DNA of 64,000 nucleotides from JAENVU01 sp963756815 (GTDB taxonomy: Bacteria; Actinomycetota; Acidimicrobiia; IMCC26256; JAENVU01). Below are positions 27,650 through 37,090 of the stretch, piece after piece (the first letter of the stretch is position 1; each line of letters opens with the position of its first letter). Position numbers and translations under genes: made by a program. The stretch is taken from NCBI GenBank assembly GCA_963756815.1, contig CAVWPR010000005.1, positions 372,001 through 436,000 of the forward strand. Direction: 5' to 3'. The notes under the pieces are model-generated. The model had not been told where the DNA came from, ran no database searches, and saw nothing but the letters and a program-made list of their open reading frames with translations.

Positions 27650-27934
27650 TCAGGGTGTGGAGCCCGGCTCGGAGTCGAGGCGCAGCTCCTGCGTCGGAGG
27701 CTCGCCCGTCGCGGTGCGGAACGCACGCAGCAGCTGGGTGCCGTCCTCGTTGAGCGCGACCGTGAACGCGCCCGTCGCCTCGTCGAGGTCGAACGAGAAG
27801 TAGGGCTCCCAATCCGAGTCCAGGGCAGGCGCGTCCACGTCGGCGCCCAGGGGGAGCCGACGGAAGCGATGCCGTTCGGTGTCGAAGAGCCACACGCTGT
27901 GGGCCGACTCGATGCGTTCCACGAGGACGGTCAC
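27650..27934 (-). CDS. Hypothetical protein, 94 residues
   Basis: Short acidic protein without known domain. 'AHSVWLFDTERHRFRRLPLG' and 'WEPYFSFDLDEATGAFTVAL' suggest a small beta-sheet fold. It sits between dtd (9 bases) and pcrA (42 bases) on the same strand, so it is probably in their operon. Codon usage fits the genome. Confidence 0.6.
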   Translation of the reverse strand: MTVLVERIESAHSVWLFDTERHRFRRLPLGADVDAPALDSDWEPYFSFDLDEATGAFTVALNEDGTQLLRAFRTATGEPPTQELRLDSEPGSTP

Positions 27935-27943
27935 GCTATCCGG

Positions 27944-28382
27944 TCACACTTCCAGCGCAAGCGTCACGGGTCCGTCGTTGACCAGCTCGACCTGCATGTC
28001 GGCCCGGAACCGCCCGTTGGCCACCGTGACCCCCTCGCCACCGAGCGCGGTCGAGAACGCCGCGACCAGCGGTTCCGCCTGCTCGGGACGGGCCGCCTCG
28101 ACCCATGACGGGCGCCGGCCCCTGCGGGCGTCGCCGTACAGCGTGAACTGGGACACCACGAGCGCCGAGCCGCCGACGTCGAGGAGCGAGCGGTTCATGG
28201 TCCCGTCAGCGTCGTCGAAGACCCGGAGGTGGGCGACCTTCGCCGCGAGCCGGGCGGCGGTCGTGGCGTCGTCGGTGTGGGTCACGCCGACGAGCACGAG
28301 CAGGCCCGCGTCGATCTCACCGACCACCTCGCCGGCGACCGTCACCGACGCACGCGTCACCCGCTGGATCAGCGCGCGACAC
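27944..28382 (-). CDS. dtd: D-aminoacyl-tRNA deacylase, apparent frameshift at 5' end
   Basis: Hydrolyses D-aminoacyl-tRNA. Seen: 'QRVTRASVTVAGEVVGEIDA', 'LLVLVGVTHTDD', 'LRVFDDADGTMNRSLLDVGG', 'ALVVSQFTLYGDARRGRRPS' (active-site SQFTL) and, at the C-terminus, 'FRADMQVELVNDGPVTL' (usual GAxMxVxLxNDGPVT, first residues varied). The best-scoring frame starts at GTG 28360, which cuts off the conserved 'R-LIQR' beginning. GTG 28380-28382 plus one extra base in the GCGCGC run gives 'MSRLIQRV', the normal N-terminus. Confidence 0.9.
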
Positions 28383-28475
28383 CACGCCGCGCCGACCCGG
28401 TCGGCGGACCCACGTCATCTCTCGGGGATTCTCACAGTGACCGCTCGGATTTCGCCGCAGAAACACGGGGGGCGG

Positions 28476-30017
28476 TCACTCCCACTCGATCGTCCCGGGG
28501 GGCTTCGACGTGATGTCGTACGCGACCCGGTTCACGCCGGGCACCTCGTTGATCACGCGCGACGAGATGCGCTCGAGCACGTCGTAGGGGATGCGCGCCC
28601 AGTCGGCGGTCATCGCGTCGTCGCTCGTGACCGCGCGCAACACGATCGGGTACGCGTAGGTGCGGTCGTCGCCCTGCACGCCCACGGTCCGCACCGCGGG
28701 CAGCACCGCGAAGCTCTGCCAGATCTCGCGGTACAGCCCGGCGCGCCGGATCTCCTCGACGACGATCGCGTCGGCGGCCTGGAGGATCGCGACGCGCTCG
28801 GGGGTGATCGTGCCGATGATGCGCACCCCGAGTCCGGGACCGGGGAACGGCTGGCGCCAGACGATCTCCTCCGGCAGCCCGAGCTCCTCGCCGACCGCGC
28901 GCACCTCGTCCTTGAACAGGTGACGCAGCGGCTCGACGAGCTCGAAGTCCATGTCGTCGGGGAGGCCACCCACGTTGTGGTGGCTCTTGATGACCGCGTT
29001 CTCGCCGCCACCGGACTCGACGATGTCGGGGTAGAGCGTGCCCTGCACGAGGAAGCGGGAGTCGTCGTGCTCGCGCGCGACCTCCTCGAACACCCGGATG
29101 AAGAGCTCGCCGATGATCTTGCGCTTGCGCTCGGGCTCCACGACGTCGTCGAGCGCGGCGAGGAACCGGTCCCCCGCCTTCACGTGCACGAGGTCCACGT
29201 GGAACTGGCGCAGGAACGTCTCCTCGACCTGCTCGGCCTCGCCCTGGCGCAGCAGCCCGGTGTCGACGAACACGCACGTGAGCTGGTCGCCGATGGCCTT
29301 GTGCACGATCGCGGCGGCCACGGCGGAGTCGACCCCGCCGGACAGCCCGCAGATGACCCGCTCCGGTACCCACCTGCGCCCGGATCTCGGCGACCGCCTC
29401 CTCGATGATCGACACGTTCGTCCACGTGGGCCGGCACTCGGCGACGTCGTAGAGGAACGCCTTGAGCACGTCCTGTCCGTGCTCGGTGTGCACCACCTCG
29501 GGGTGGAACTGCACGCCGTAGATCCGCCGGTCGGGGTCGCCGAAGGCGGCCGCCGGGGTGTCGGGCGTGCCCGCGAGCACCCGCATCGCCGGTGGGCGCC
29601 TCGGTGATCGTGTCGAAGTGGCTCATCCACACGACCTGGTCGGCGGGCTGCTCCCTGAACAGCGGACCGGGCGCGGCGACGGCGAGATCGGTCCGGCCGT
29701 ACTCGCCGCGACCGGTCTTGGCGACGGTGCCGCCGAGGTCACGGGCGAGCAGCTGCGCGCCGTAGCAGATGCCGAGGATCGGGATGCCGAGCCGTGTAGA
29801 GCTCCGGGTCGACCGACGGCGCACCGTCGACGTGCACCGACGCGGGTCCTCCCGAGAGGATGATCGCCTTCGGCTTCATCGCGGCCATCTCGGCGAACGG
29901 CATCGTGCGGGGCACGATCTCGGAGTACACGTGCGCCTCGCGCACCCGGCGCGCGATCAGCTGCGCGTACTGCGCCCCCAGGTCGACGACCAATACCCGG
30001 TCGTGCTCGCTCGCCAT
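28476..30017 (-). CDS. guaA: GMP synthase (glutamine-hydrolysing), three apparent frameshifts
   Basis: Converts XMP to GMP. Order: glutaminase 'VLVVDLGAQYAQLIARRVRE', 'IILSGGPASVHVDGAPS', then after an extra A near 29795 'GIPILGICYGAQLLARDLGG' with nucleophile Cys. After an extra G near 29588 comes 'IYGVQFHPEVVHTEHGQDVL' (His-Glu). After an extra A near 29368 comes the ATP-PPase loop 'VICGLSGGVDSAVAAAIVHK' and C-terminal 'FPGPGLGVRIIGTIT', ending 'ITSKPPGTIEWE'. The repaired product is 512 residues, normal for GuaA. Start ATG 30015-30017. guaB3 lies upstream on the same strand. Confidence 0.93.
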
Positions 30018-30127
30018 CACCGGCCGGCGTCCGTGACGTGGCTCGCTCGCTGCTCCGCGAGCATCGTCGCGGGTCGAGTCGGCTGTGCCTCTGGCCCCGC
30101 TCCCGCCATCCGATGGTTCACAGGCTG

Positions 30128-31294
30128 CTACCTGCCCATGCCGATGCCCTGCGACCGCTGGAGCGACTTGCCCTCGGTCTGCAGGGACGGGGCGACCATG
30201 ACCTCGGCCTTCTGGAACTCCTTCACCGTCTCGTACCCGGTGGTGGCCATCGAGGTCCGCAGCGCGCCGAACAGGTTGAGCGTGCCGTCGTTCTCGTGCG
30301 CGGGACCGGTGAGGATCTCCTCCAGCGTCCCCTTCTGCCCGGCGTACACGCGTGCACCACGCGGCAGCGACGGGTGGAAGGTGGCCATGCCCCAGTGGTA
30401 GCCGCGGCCCGGTGCCTCGTAGGCGCCGGCGAGCGGCGAGCCGATCATCACCGCGTCGGCACCGCAGGCGATCGCCTTGGCGACGTCGCCGCCCGTGCGC
30501 ATCCCGCCGTCGGCGATGACGTGGACGTAGACGCCGGTCTCGTCGAGGTGGCGGATGCGGGCACCCGCGGCGTCGGCGATGGCCGTGGCCTGCGGGACGC
30601 CGATGCCGAGCACGCCGCGGCTGGTGCACGCGTGGCCCGGGCCGACGCCCACGAGGATGCCGACCGCGCCCGTGCGCATCAGGTGGAGCGCGGTGCTGTA
30701 GCTCGCGCACCCACCGACGATCACCGGGATCTCGAACTCGCGGATGAACTTCTTGAGGTTGAGCGGCTGGCGGGCCGGGTCCTTGGACACGTGCTCGGCG
30801 GAGACGACGGTGCCCTGCACCACGAGGATGTCGAGCTCGGCCTCGAGGACCGCCGGCGCGTACTGCTCGACCCGCTGGGGCGTGAGCGACGCGCACGCGC
30901 GCATCCCGGCGTCCTTGATCTCGCGGATCCGCACGCCGATGAGCTCGTCCTTGATCGGCTCCTGGTACAGCTCCTGCATCCGGCGCGTCGCCTTCTCGGG
31001 GTCGAGCCCGGCGATCTCGTCGAACACGGTGTCGGTGTCCTCGTACCGGGTCCACAGACCTTCGAGGTTGAGACACGCGAGCCCACCGAGGCGACCGACC
31101 TCGATCGCGGTCTTCGGCGAGACGACGCCGTCCATCGCGGACGCGACGAGCGGGAGCTCGAACTTGAACGCGTCGACCTCCCACGAGATGTCGACGTCCT
31201 CGGGGTCGCGAGTCCGGCGACTCGGCACGATGGCGATGTCGTCGAAGCCGTACGCCCTCCGGCCCGACTTCCCGATCCCGATCTCGACTTCCAC
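30128..31294 (-). CDS. guaB3: GuaB3-type IMP dehydrogenase-family protein
   Basis: 388-residue TIM-barrel protein without CBS insert. Seen: 'AYGFDDIAIVPSRRTRDPED', 'LPLVASAMDGVVSPKTAIEV', 'ILVGVGPGHACTSRGVLGIG' with the active-site Cys loop, 'VHVIADGGMRTGGDVAKAIA' and 'ADAVMIGSPLAGAYEAPGRG' (phosphate loop). Actinobacteria carry GuaB3 beside true GuaB. Lying directly upstream of guaA supports a role in IMP to XMP conversion or its control; whether it is the cell's main IMPDH cannot be judged here. Confidence 0.9.
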   Translation of the reverse strand: MEVEIGIGKSGRRAYGFDDIAIVPSRRTRDPEDVDISWEVDAFKFELPLVASAMDGVVSPKTAIEVGRLGGLACLNLEGLWTRYEDTDTVFDEIAGLDPEKATRRMQELYQEPIKDELIGVRIREIKDAGMRACASLTPQRVEQYAPAVLEAELDILVVQGTVVSAEHVSKDPARQPLNLKKFIREFEIPVIVGGCASYSTALHLMRTGAVGILVGVGPGHACTSRGVLGIGVPQATAIADAAGARIRHLDETGVYVHVIADGGMRTGGDVAKAIACGADAVMIGSPLAGAYEAPGRGYHWGMATFHPSLPRGARVYAGQKGTLEEILTGPAHENDGTLNLFGALRTSMATTGYETVKEFQKAEVMVAPSLQTEGKSLQRSQGIGMGR

Positions 31295-31380
31295 CAGATG
31301 GCTCCCGTCGTTCCTACTCCGCCGAAACGTTCAGCCTAGTGGCCGGTTCAGGCCCCATTCGGGCTCCGGATCCGAGCGGC

Positions 31381-32061
31381 TCAGGGTGTGGCCGTGCCCG
31401 TCAGCAGCGTGAGGAGGCGGGTGAGGATCCGCGCCGTGGCCCCCCAGACCGTCTCGCCCGGCAGCTCGAAGAACGCCATCGGGCGGGGCGCGCCGAAGAG
31501 GTCCCAGGTCTCCTCCCGGTAGGCGTCCCGGTCGAGCAGATCCGAGACCGGCACCGCGAACGCGTCGACCACCTCGCGGGGGTCGGGACGGAGCTCCGGG
31601 ACCGTGTCGAGCAGCCCCACGAACGGCGTGATCGTGAAGGCCGACGCCACGGTGCCGATGCGGTCGAGCTCGGCCACCACCTCGACCGAGGCGGGCTCGA
31701 GCCCCACCTCCTCCTGCGCCTCCCGCAGGGCCGCCGCCGTGAGATCGACGTCCTCCGGCTCGCGCTTGCCACCGGGGAACGCGATCTCGCCCTGGTGCGA
31801 CGGCATGGTCTCGGGCCGCTTGGTGAGCAGCACCGCGGCCTCGCCCGCCACCTCGAACATCGCCACGAGCACGGCCGCCTCGCGCGCACCGGGGACGTCG
31901 ACGAGCACGCCGGCGGGCTCGGGTGGGTCGGCGAGGGCGGCGCGCACGTCGTCGAGGGCGAACCGGCGCTCGGCCGGGTCCAGGTGCGCCCACGGCGCCG
32001 GCCGGCCCGGACGCGTGCCCGGTGGGCGCGGGATCCGCTGTGCACCACCCCGCGGGACCAT
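31381..32061 (-). CDS. Nudix hydrolase, CoA pyrophosphatase type
   Basis: 226 residues. The Nudix box runs 'GGKREPEDVDLTAAALREAQ' then EEVGL, preceded by 'RPETMPSHQGEIAFPG', the NuCoA motif that marks NudL/YeaB CoA diphosphatases. The C-terminal 'PRPMAFFELPGETVWGATAR' is also typical. It would cleave CoA or acyl-CoA to phosphopantetheine and 3',5'-ADP. It is divergent from the acyl-CoA synthetase at 32174, consistent with CoA-ester metabolism. Confidence 0.88.
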   Translation of the reverse strand: MVPRGGAQRIPRPPGTRPGRPAPWAHLDPAERRFALDDVRAALADPPEPAGVLVDVPGAREAAVLVAMFEVAGEAAVLLTKRPETMPSHQGEIAFPGGKREPEDVDLTAAALREAQEEVGLEPASVEVVAELDRIGTVASAFTITPFVGLLDTVPELRPDPREVVDAFAVPVSDLLDRDAYREETWDLFGAPRPMAFFELPGETVWGATARILTRLLTLLTGTATP

Positions 32062-32173
32062 CGCCGGAGCTTCGCACAGCGATTCGGTACGCGAATCGGC
32101 TGCTCCAGGCCGCGATTCGCGCTCACAAAGCGATCGGGCAGACTACGGCCCGCTCACGACCGGGGGGACGGAC

Positions 32174-33796
32174 ATGACCGAGTGGAACTTCGCGACGTGC
32201 TGGGAGGCGATCGCCGACGCGCAGCCCGACCGGCTCGCGCTCGCCCAGGGCGAACGCCACCGGAGCTGGACCGAGTGGGACGACCGCTCGGCGCGCCTCG
32301 CCGCCGCCTTCGCCGAGCTCGGGCTCGCGCGCGACGGCAAGGTCGCGAGCTACCTGTACAACTCGATCGAGTACCTCGAGGGGGTCTTCGCGACCTGGAA
32401 GTGCGGCGCGGCGCCGGTGAACGTGAACTACCGGTACCTCGAGGGCGAGCTGCGCTACCTGCTCGAGAACTCCGACACCGACATCCTGCTCTTCCACGGG
32501 GTCCTCGGCGAGCACGTGGCCAAGGTGTGGCGCGACGTCCCGACGCTCAAGGCGATCGTCCAGGTCGACGACGGGCACCCGCACGTGGAGGGCGCGCTCC
32601 GGTACGAGGACCTGATCGCGGAGCACGAGCCGGCCGGCCGCGTCGAGAAGTCGGGCGACGACCTCTACATCCTCTACACCGGCGGCACCACCGGCATGCC
32701 GAAGGGCGTCATGTGGCGCAACGAGGACCTCTACGAGTCGCTCGTGCCGTCGGTGCTCGGTCTCTTCGGCGTGACCCCGCCGGCCGAGCCGGCCGACTTC
32801 GCGCGCGTCGTCGCCGAGGTCGCGGACGCGGGGCGGACCCCGGTCCACCTGCCGGCGTCGCCGCTCATGCACGGCACCGGCTTCATGAGCTCGCTCCAGG
32901 CGCTGTGCGCGGGCGGGGCCGTCGTCACGCTCGAGTCGCGCAGCTTCGACGCGCACGAGCTGTGGCGGGCGGTCGCCCACGAACGGGTGACCCAGATGGC
33001 GATCGTCGGCGACGCCTTCGGCAAGCCGATGGTGCGGGCGCTCGAGGAGGCCGAAGAGGACAACGCGCCGTACGACCTGTCGTCGTTGGGACTCATCATC
33101 AGCTCGGGTGTGATGTGGACGGCCGAGGTGAAGCAGGCGCTGATGGCGCGCGGCACCTTCCTCTGCCTGGATTCGCTCGGCTCGAGCGAGGGCGTGGGAT
33201 TCGCGCAGCAGATCAGCGCACCCGGTGCCGAGGCCACGACGGCCAAGTTCTCCATCGGCACGCACACGAAGGTGCTCACCGAGGACGGTCGCGAGGTGGC
33301 CGCGGGCTCGGGCGAGCGCGGCCTCCTCGCCCTGGGCGGTCCGATCCCGCTCGGCTACTACAAGGACCCCGAGAAGTCGGCGGCGACCTTCCGGACGTTC
33401 GACGGCAAGCGCTACTCGATCCCCGGCGACTGGGCCACGGTCGCGGCGGACGGCACCATCGAGCTGCTCGGACGGGGCAGCGTCTCGATCAACTCGGGCG
33501 GCGAGAAGATCTTCCCCGAGGAGGTCGAGGAGGCCGTGAAGAAGCACCCGGCGGTGCAGGACGCGATCGTCGTGGGCGTCCCGGACGAGAAGTTCGGCGA
33601 GGCGATCACCGCGCTCGTGTCGTTCCGGCCCGGCGAGTCGGCCACGCCGGACGAGATCGTCGCGACGGTCAAGGCGAACCTCTCCGCGTTCAAGGCCCCG
33701 CGCCACGTGGTGGTGGTCGGCGAGGTCGCACGCGGTCCCAACGGCAAGGCGGACTACGCCGGCGCGAAGCGGATCGCCGTCGAGCACGTCGCGTGA
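32174..33796 (+). CDS. Acyl-CoA synthetase (FadD-like), intact paralogue
   Basis: 540-residue AMP-forming ligase, clearly paralogous to the gene at 694. Seen: start 'MTEWNFATCWEAIADAQPDR', P-loop 'YTGGTTGMPKGVMWRNED', 'PLMHGTGFMSSL', 'LDSLGSSEGVGFAQQ', 'IPLGYYKDPEKSAATFRTFD', hinge 'SINSGGEKIFPEEVEEAVKK' and 'RGPNGKADYAGAKRI' with the catalytic Lys. The start is preceded by GGGGGGACGGAC. The TGA overlaps the GTG of the lipoprotein hydrolase, so ligase and secreted hydrolase are coupled, which could link release and activation of an acid. Substrate unknown. Confidence 0.95.
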   Translation: MTEWNFATCWEAIADAQPDRLALAQGERHRSWTEWDDRSARLAAAFAELGLARDGKVASYLYNSIEYLEGVFATWKCGAAPVNVNYRYLEGELRYLLENSDTDILLFHGVLGEHVAKVWRDVPTLKAIVQVDDGHPHVEGALRYEDLIAEHEPAGRVEKSGDDLYILYTGGTTGMPKGVMWRNEDLYESLVPSVLGLFGVTPPAEPADFARVVAEVADAGRTPVHLPASPLMHGTGFMSSLQALCAGGAVVTLESRSFDAHELWRAVAHERVTQMAIVGDAFGKPMVRALEEAEEDNAPYDLSSLGLIISSGVMWTAEVKQALMARGTFLCLDSLGSSEGVGFAQQISAPGAEATTAKFSIGTHTKVLTEDGREVAAGSGERGLLALGGPIPLGYYKDPEKSAATFRTFDGKRYSIPGDWATVAADGTIELLGRGSVSINSGGEKIFPEEVEEAVKKHPAVQDAIVVGVPDEKFGEAITALVSFRPGESATPDEIVATVKANLSAFKAPRHVVVVGEVARGPNGKADYAGAKRIAVEHVA

Positions 33797-35314
33797 GGGT
33801 CCGGTTGCCGATCGCGATCGGTGTGGCCGCGACGCTCGTCGTGGCGTGCTCCTCGGGCTCCGACGCGAAGTCCGCTCCGAAGGCCAAGGACACGACGACG
33901 TCGAGCACCCGCGCGTCCACCACCGACGACACGCGTCCGCCCGGTCCCGCGGCCCGGATGAGCGGGCCGCTCACCGGTGGCAATGGCATCTTCCTCGCGT
34001 CCGCGAGCACCGGCCCCGCGGTGCCGACGTCGGGTTGGGTCGAAGGCGAGTACGCCGCCGCGGGCACCGCGACGTCGTACACGTCGGCCGGGCCGCTCCC
34101 CGCCGACGGCCGCTACCGGCTCACCGAGGGAACGACCGCGCCGTACCGCACCCGCATCATCGTGCGCCGGCCGCGCCGGCCCGCCGACTTCAACGGCACC
34201 GTCGTCGTCGAGTGGCTCAACGTGAGCAGCGGTCTCGACGCCGCGCCGGAATACACCTACGCCCGCAGCGAGATCGTCCGACGGGGCTACGCGTGGGTCG
34301 GCGTCTCCGCCCAGATGATCGGCGTGGAAGGCGGTCCGGTGGCGGTCAGCGTCCCGCAGTCGGACGCGGTGGGCGCGGGCAAGGGCATCAAGCACATCGA
34401 CCCGGCGCGCTACGGCGACCTGGTGCACCCGGGCGACGCCTTCTCCTACGACATCTACACCCAGGTCGCGCGATCGCTGCGCGCGCCGCAGGGCATCGAC
34501 GTGCTCGGACCGCTGACGCCGCAGAAGGTGCTCGCGGTCGGCGAGTCGCAGTCGGCCTTCGCGCTGACCACCTACGTCGACGGCGTGCAGCCGCTGACCC
34601 ACGAGTTCGACGGGTTCGTGATCCACAGCCGCGCCGGGGCCGCGGAGCCGCTCGGCCAGCCGGGACAGGCCGTCGACGTGGTCGCGGCCATCACCGGACC
34701 ACCGACGAAGCTGCGGACCGACGGCCGGGCGCCGATCATCGTGGTCCAGACCGAGACCGACGTCGTCGGGGTGCTCGGCGCGTACCCGGCTCGCCAGCGG
34801 GACAGCGCCCGCTTCCGGTGGTGGGAGACGGCCGGGACCGCGCACGCCGACCAGTTCCAGGTCGGCAGCCAGGCCGAGAACCTCGGCTGTCCCGCGCCGG
34901 TGAACAACGGGCCGAGTCGGTTCGTGGTGCGCACGGCGCTCCGTGATCTCGACCACTGGGTGCGCACCGGTGTGGCGCCGCCGAAGGCGCCGCGGTTCGC
35001 GATCGACCCGACGACGAAGGCCTACGTCCGCGACGAGTGGGGCAACGTGAAGGGCGGCATCCGCACGCCGCTCGTCGACGTGCCGGTCGACACGCTCTCG
35101 GGGGACTCGGCCGGCGGGTCGATCGCCTGCATCCTGTTCGGCTTCACCAAGCCGCTGACCGCGGAGCAGCTCGCCGCAGCGCTACCGCTCACGTGACGAC
35201 TACCGCCGGCAGTACCGCGCCGCCGCGCAGCGGGCGATCGCCGCCGGCTTCGTGCTCGCCGACGACCGGCCCGACCTCATGACGATGGCCCAGCCCGACC
35301 GCATCCCGGGCTGA
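33793..35314 (+). CDS. Lipoprotein alpha/beta-hydrolase-domain protein, apparent frameshift near 35178
   Basis: GTG start overlapping the ligase stop. A signal peptide with lipobox ('GVAATLVVAC', Cys about residue 18) and a Thr/Ser linker precede a large hydrolase domain. Seen: 'RPADFNGTVVVEWLNVSSGL', 'RSEIVRRGYAWVGVSAQMIG', 'KVLAVGESQSAFALTTYVDG' (nucleophile Ser in GESQS), 'PIIVVQTETDVVG' (acid) and 'WWETAGTAHADQFQ' (His). This is the family often named alpha/beta hydrolase domain-containing. The first stop is at 35194-35196, but one base less near 35178 continues as 'RYRSRDDYRRQYRAAAQRAI' to 35314, a normal C-terminus. Substrate unknown. Confidence 0.85.
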
Positions 35315-35330
35315 CGCGCCGGACGCGAAA

Positions 35331-35362
35331 GGGCCCCGCTCCCTCGGAAGGGTGCGGGGCCC
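35331..35362. terminator. Hairpin terminator between convergent genes
   Basis: GGGCCCCGC (35331-35339) pairs perfectly with GCGGGGCCC (35354-35362). Inside, CCCT pairs with AGGG around a CGGA loop. It lies between the hydrolase stop (35314) and the oppositely oriented pilin gene, so it can serve both. No clear T run follows, as is common in high-GC actinobacteria. Confidence 0.75.
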
Positions 35363-35378
35363 GATCGCAAGCGCAGGT

Positions 35379-35783
35379 TCAGATGATCCGCAGATCAGCC
35401 GTTCGTGTCGTCTGTCGCAGAGGGTCGTCGGCGGGTCGTCGCCGTGCCGGCTCAGCGTCCCGCCGGTGACGTCCCAGTACTTCGGGTGTGTGCTTGAGCG
35501 AACGGTCGGCGTCCGCGTTCATCAGGCTCGGAGAGACCGGGCTCGGGATGAGGTCCGGGTCCGAATCCGTCGCGGACTGGTACGAGATCACCGCCGCCTC
35601 GAGCGTGTTGCGCTCGGCGAGGCACGACTTGACCTTGGCGTTCTGCTCGGTGCCGCCGACGGCGAACACCACCACCGCGGCGAGGATGCCGAGGATCACG
35701 ATGACGACGAGGAGCTCCACGAGGGTGAAGCCCCGCTCCCACAATGTCCGGTCGTCGCGGCTCGACCGCAGGTGCTTCAGCAC
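35379..35783 (-). CDS. Type IV pilin (major pilin-like), C-terminus probably frameshifted
   Basis: An 18-residue basic leader ends in Gly, then the class III cleavage site and N-methylated helix 'FTLVELLVVIVILGILAAVV' with Glu at +5. Then 'NAKVKSCLAERNTLEAAVIS' and a short beta part. GTG 35781-35783 has GAGG nine bases upstream. After 'DADRSLKHTP' the given frame turns Arg-rich. The next frame reads 'KYWDVTGGTLSRHGDDPPTT', and a further base would end it 'DDTNG' with a stop at 35395-35397. The true protein is thus probably about 128 residues. It shares a 197-base divergent region with pilT. Confidence 0.88.
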   Translation of the reverse strand: MLKHLRSSRDDRTLWERGFTLVELLVVIVILGILAAVVVFAVGGTEQNAKVKSCLAERNTLEAAVISYQSATDSDPDLIPSPVSPSLMNADADRSLKHTPEVLGRHRRDAEPARRRPADDPLRQTTRTADLRII

Positions 35784-35980
35784 TGGAATGACCTCATGCT
35801 CCCGCCCCTCGAGGGGCGCTCCCAATCCGCCCGGAATCCCGGAGCAGCAAGTGCACGGTACCGAGCGGTCCCCTGATCTGGGTAGGCCGGATGCCCCCTT
35901 CCGCCGGAATTGGGTCGGCCGACCCAGAATTTCCGCCACGGAGCGCGCGCAGGTGACCCCGCCGCCCACGCGCGGCGAGA

Positions 35981-37081
35981 ATGCCGACCATGACCACCGC
36001 TCCGGTCGACTTCGCCGGCATCGAGTCCTACCTCACCGTCCTCGCGCTCCACAACGCGACCGACCTCCACCTCACCGCCGGCGCGCCGCCGCTGCTGCGC
36101 ATCGACGGTCAGCTCACACCGGTGGACGAGCCACCGCTCGACGCCGCGCACGTGGAGCGGCTCGTGCTCGGGCTGCTCGACGGCGAGCTGGCTGAGCGCT
36201 TCCACCGTGACAACGAGATCGACTTCTCGTTCTCGTGGCGCGAGCAGATCCGGTTCCGCGCCAACGTGTTCCGCCAGCAGGGCACCGTCGCGCTGGCGCT
36301 GCGCGCGATCCCCTTCGACATCCCCACGTTCGACGAGCTCGGCCTGCCGCCGATCATGGAGTACTTCGCCGGGCTGCCGCAGGGTCTGCTGCTCGTGACC
36401 GGTCCGACCGGCTCCGGCAAGAGCACCACGCAGGCGTCGGTGATCGACTACATCAACCACACACGCGCGTGTCACATCCTCACCATCGAGGACCCGATCG
36501 AGTACGTGCACGTGCACCGGCGGGCCGCGGTGAACCAGCGCGAGGTGGGCGTGGACACCGACTCGTTCGAGCGTGCCCTCCGGTCGGCGCTGCGCGAGGA
36601 CCCCGACGTCATGCTCGTGGGCGAGATGCGCGACGCGGAGACGATGCAGTTCGCGCTCACGATCGCCGAGACCGGCCACCTCGTGTTCGCGACGTTGCAC
36701 ACCAACGACGCCGCCACCGCGCTCGACCGCATCGTCGACGTGTTCCCGGCCGACCGCCAGGCCCAGATCCGCGTGCAGCTCGCCGCCGCGCTGTGCGGCG
36801 TGGTGAGCCAGCGGCTGATCCCGCGGATCGGCGGCGGGATGGTGGCCGCGTTCGAGGTGATCGTGGCCACCAACCCGGTGCGCAACCTCATCCGCGACGG
36901 CAAGACCCACCAGCTGCGCAACATCGTGAGCACCAACATGCGCGACGGCATGCAGACCATGGAGGCCGCCCTCAACGCGCTCGTGCAGGCGGGCGTGATC
37001 AGCTACGAGGACGCGATCGACCGCAGCCTCTACCCCAAGGAGATCAAGGCCCCGACGTGGGGTGCCGCCACCGCCGGCTGA
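35981..37081 (+). CDS. pilT: Pilus retraction ATPase PilT
   Basis: Hexameric ATPase of the secretion-ATPase family that depolymerises type IV pili. Seen: N-terminal 'NATDLHLTAGAPPLLRIDGQ', Walker A 'LLVTGPTGSGKSTTQASVID', Asp box 'ILTIEDPIEYVH', 'NQREVGVDTDSFERALRSAL', Walker B 'PDVMLVGEMRDAETMQFALT' and His box 'TGHLVFATLHTNDAATALDR'. 366 residues. Two possible ATG starts (35981 and 35990). It converges on pilC with nine bases between. Confidence 0.95.
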   Translation: MPTMTTAPVDFAGIESYLTVLALHNATDLHLTAGAPPLLRIDGQLTPVDEPPLDAAHVERLVLGLLDGELAERFHRDNEIDFSFSWREQIRFRANVFRQQGTVALALRAIPFDIPTFDELGLPPIMEYFAGLPQGLLLVTGPTGSGKSTTQASVIDYINHTRACHILTIEDPIEYVHVHRRAAVNQREVGVDTDSFERALRSALREDPDVMLVGEMRDAETMQFALTIAETGHLVFATLHTNDAATALDRIVDVFPADRQAQIRVQLAAALCGVVSQRLIPRIGGGMVAAFEVIVATNPVRNLIRDGKTHQLRNIVSTNMRDGMQTMEAALNALVQAGVISYEDAIDRSLYPKEIKAPTWGAATAG

Positions 37082-37090
37082 CGCGGGGTG

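Noticed and set aside
25472..28108. 878-codon rightward open frame opposite pcrA
   Set aside because: Composition is Val/Arg/Glu/His-rich with no domain motif and it is exactly antisense to a complete PcrA; a shadow of high-GC coding.
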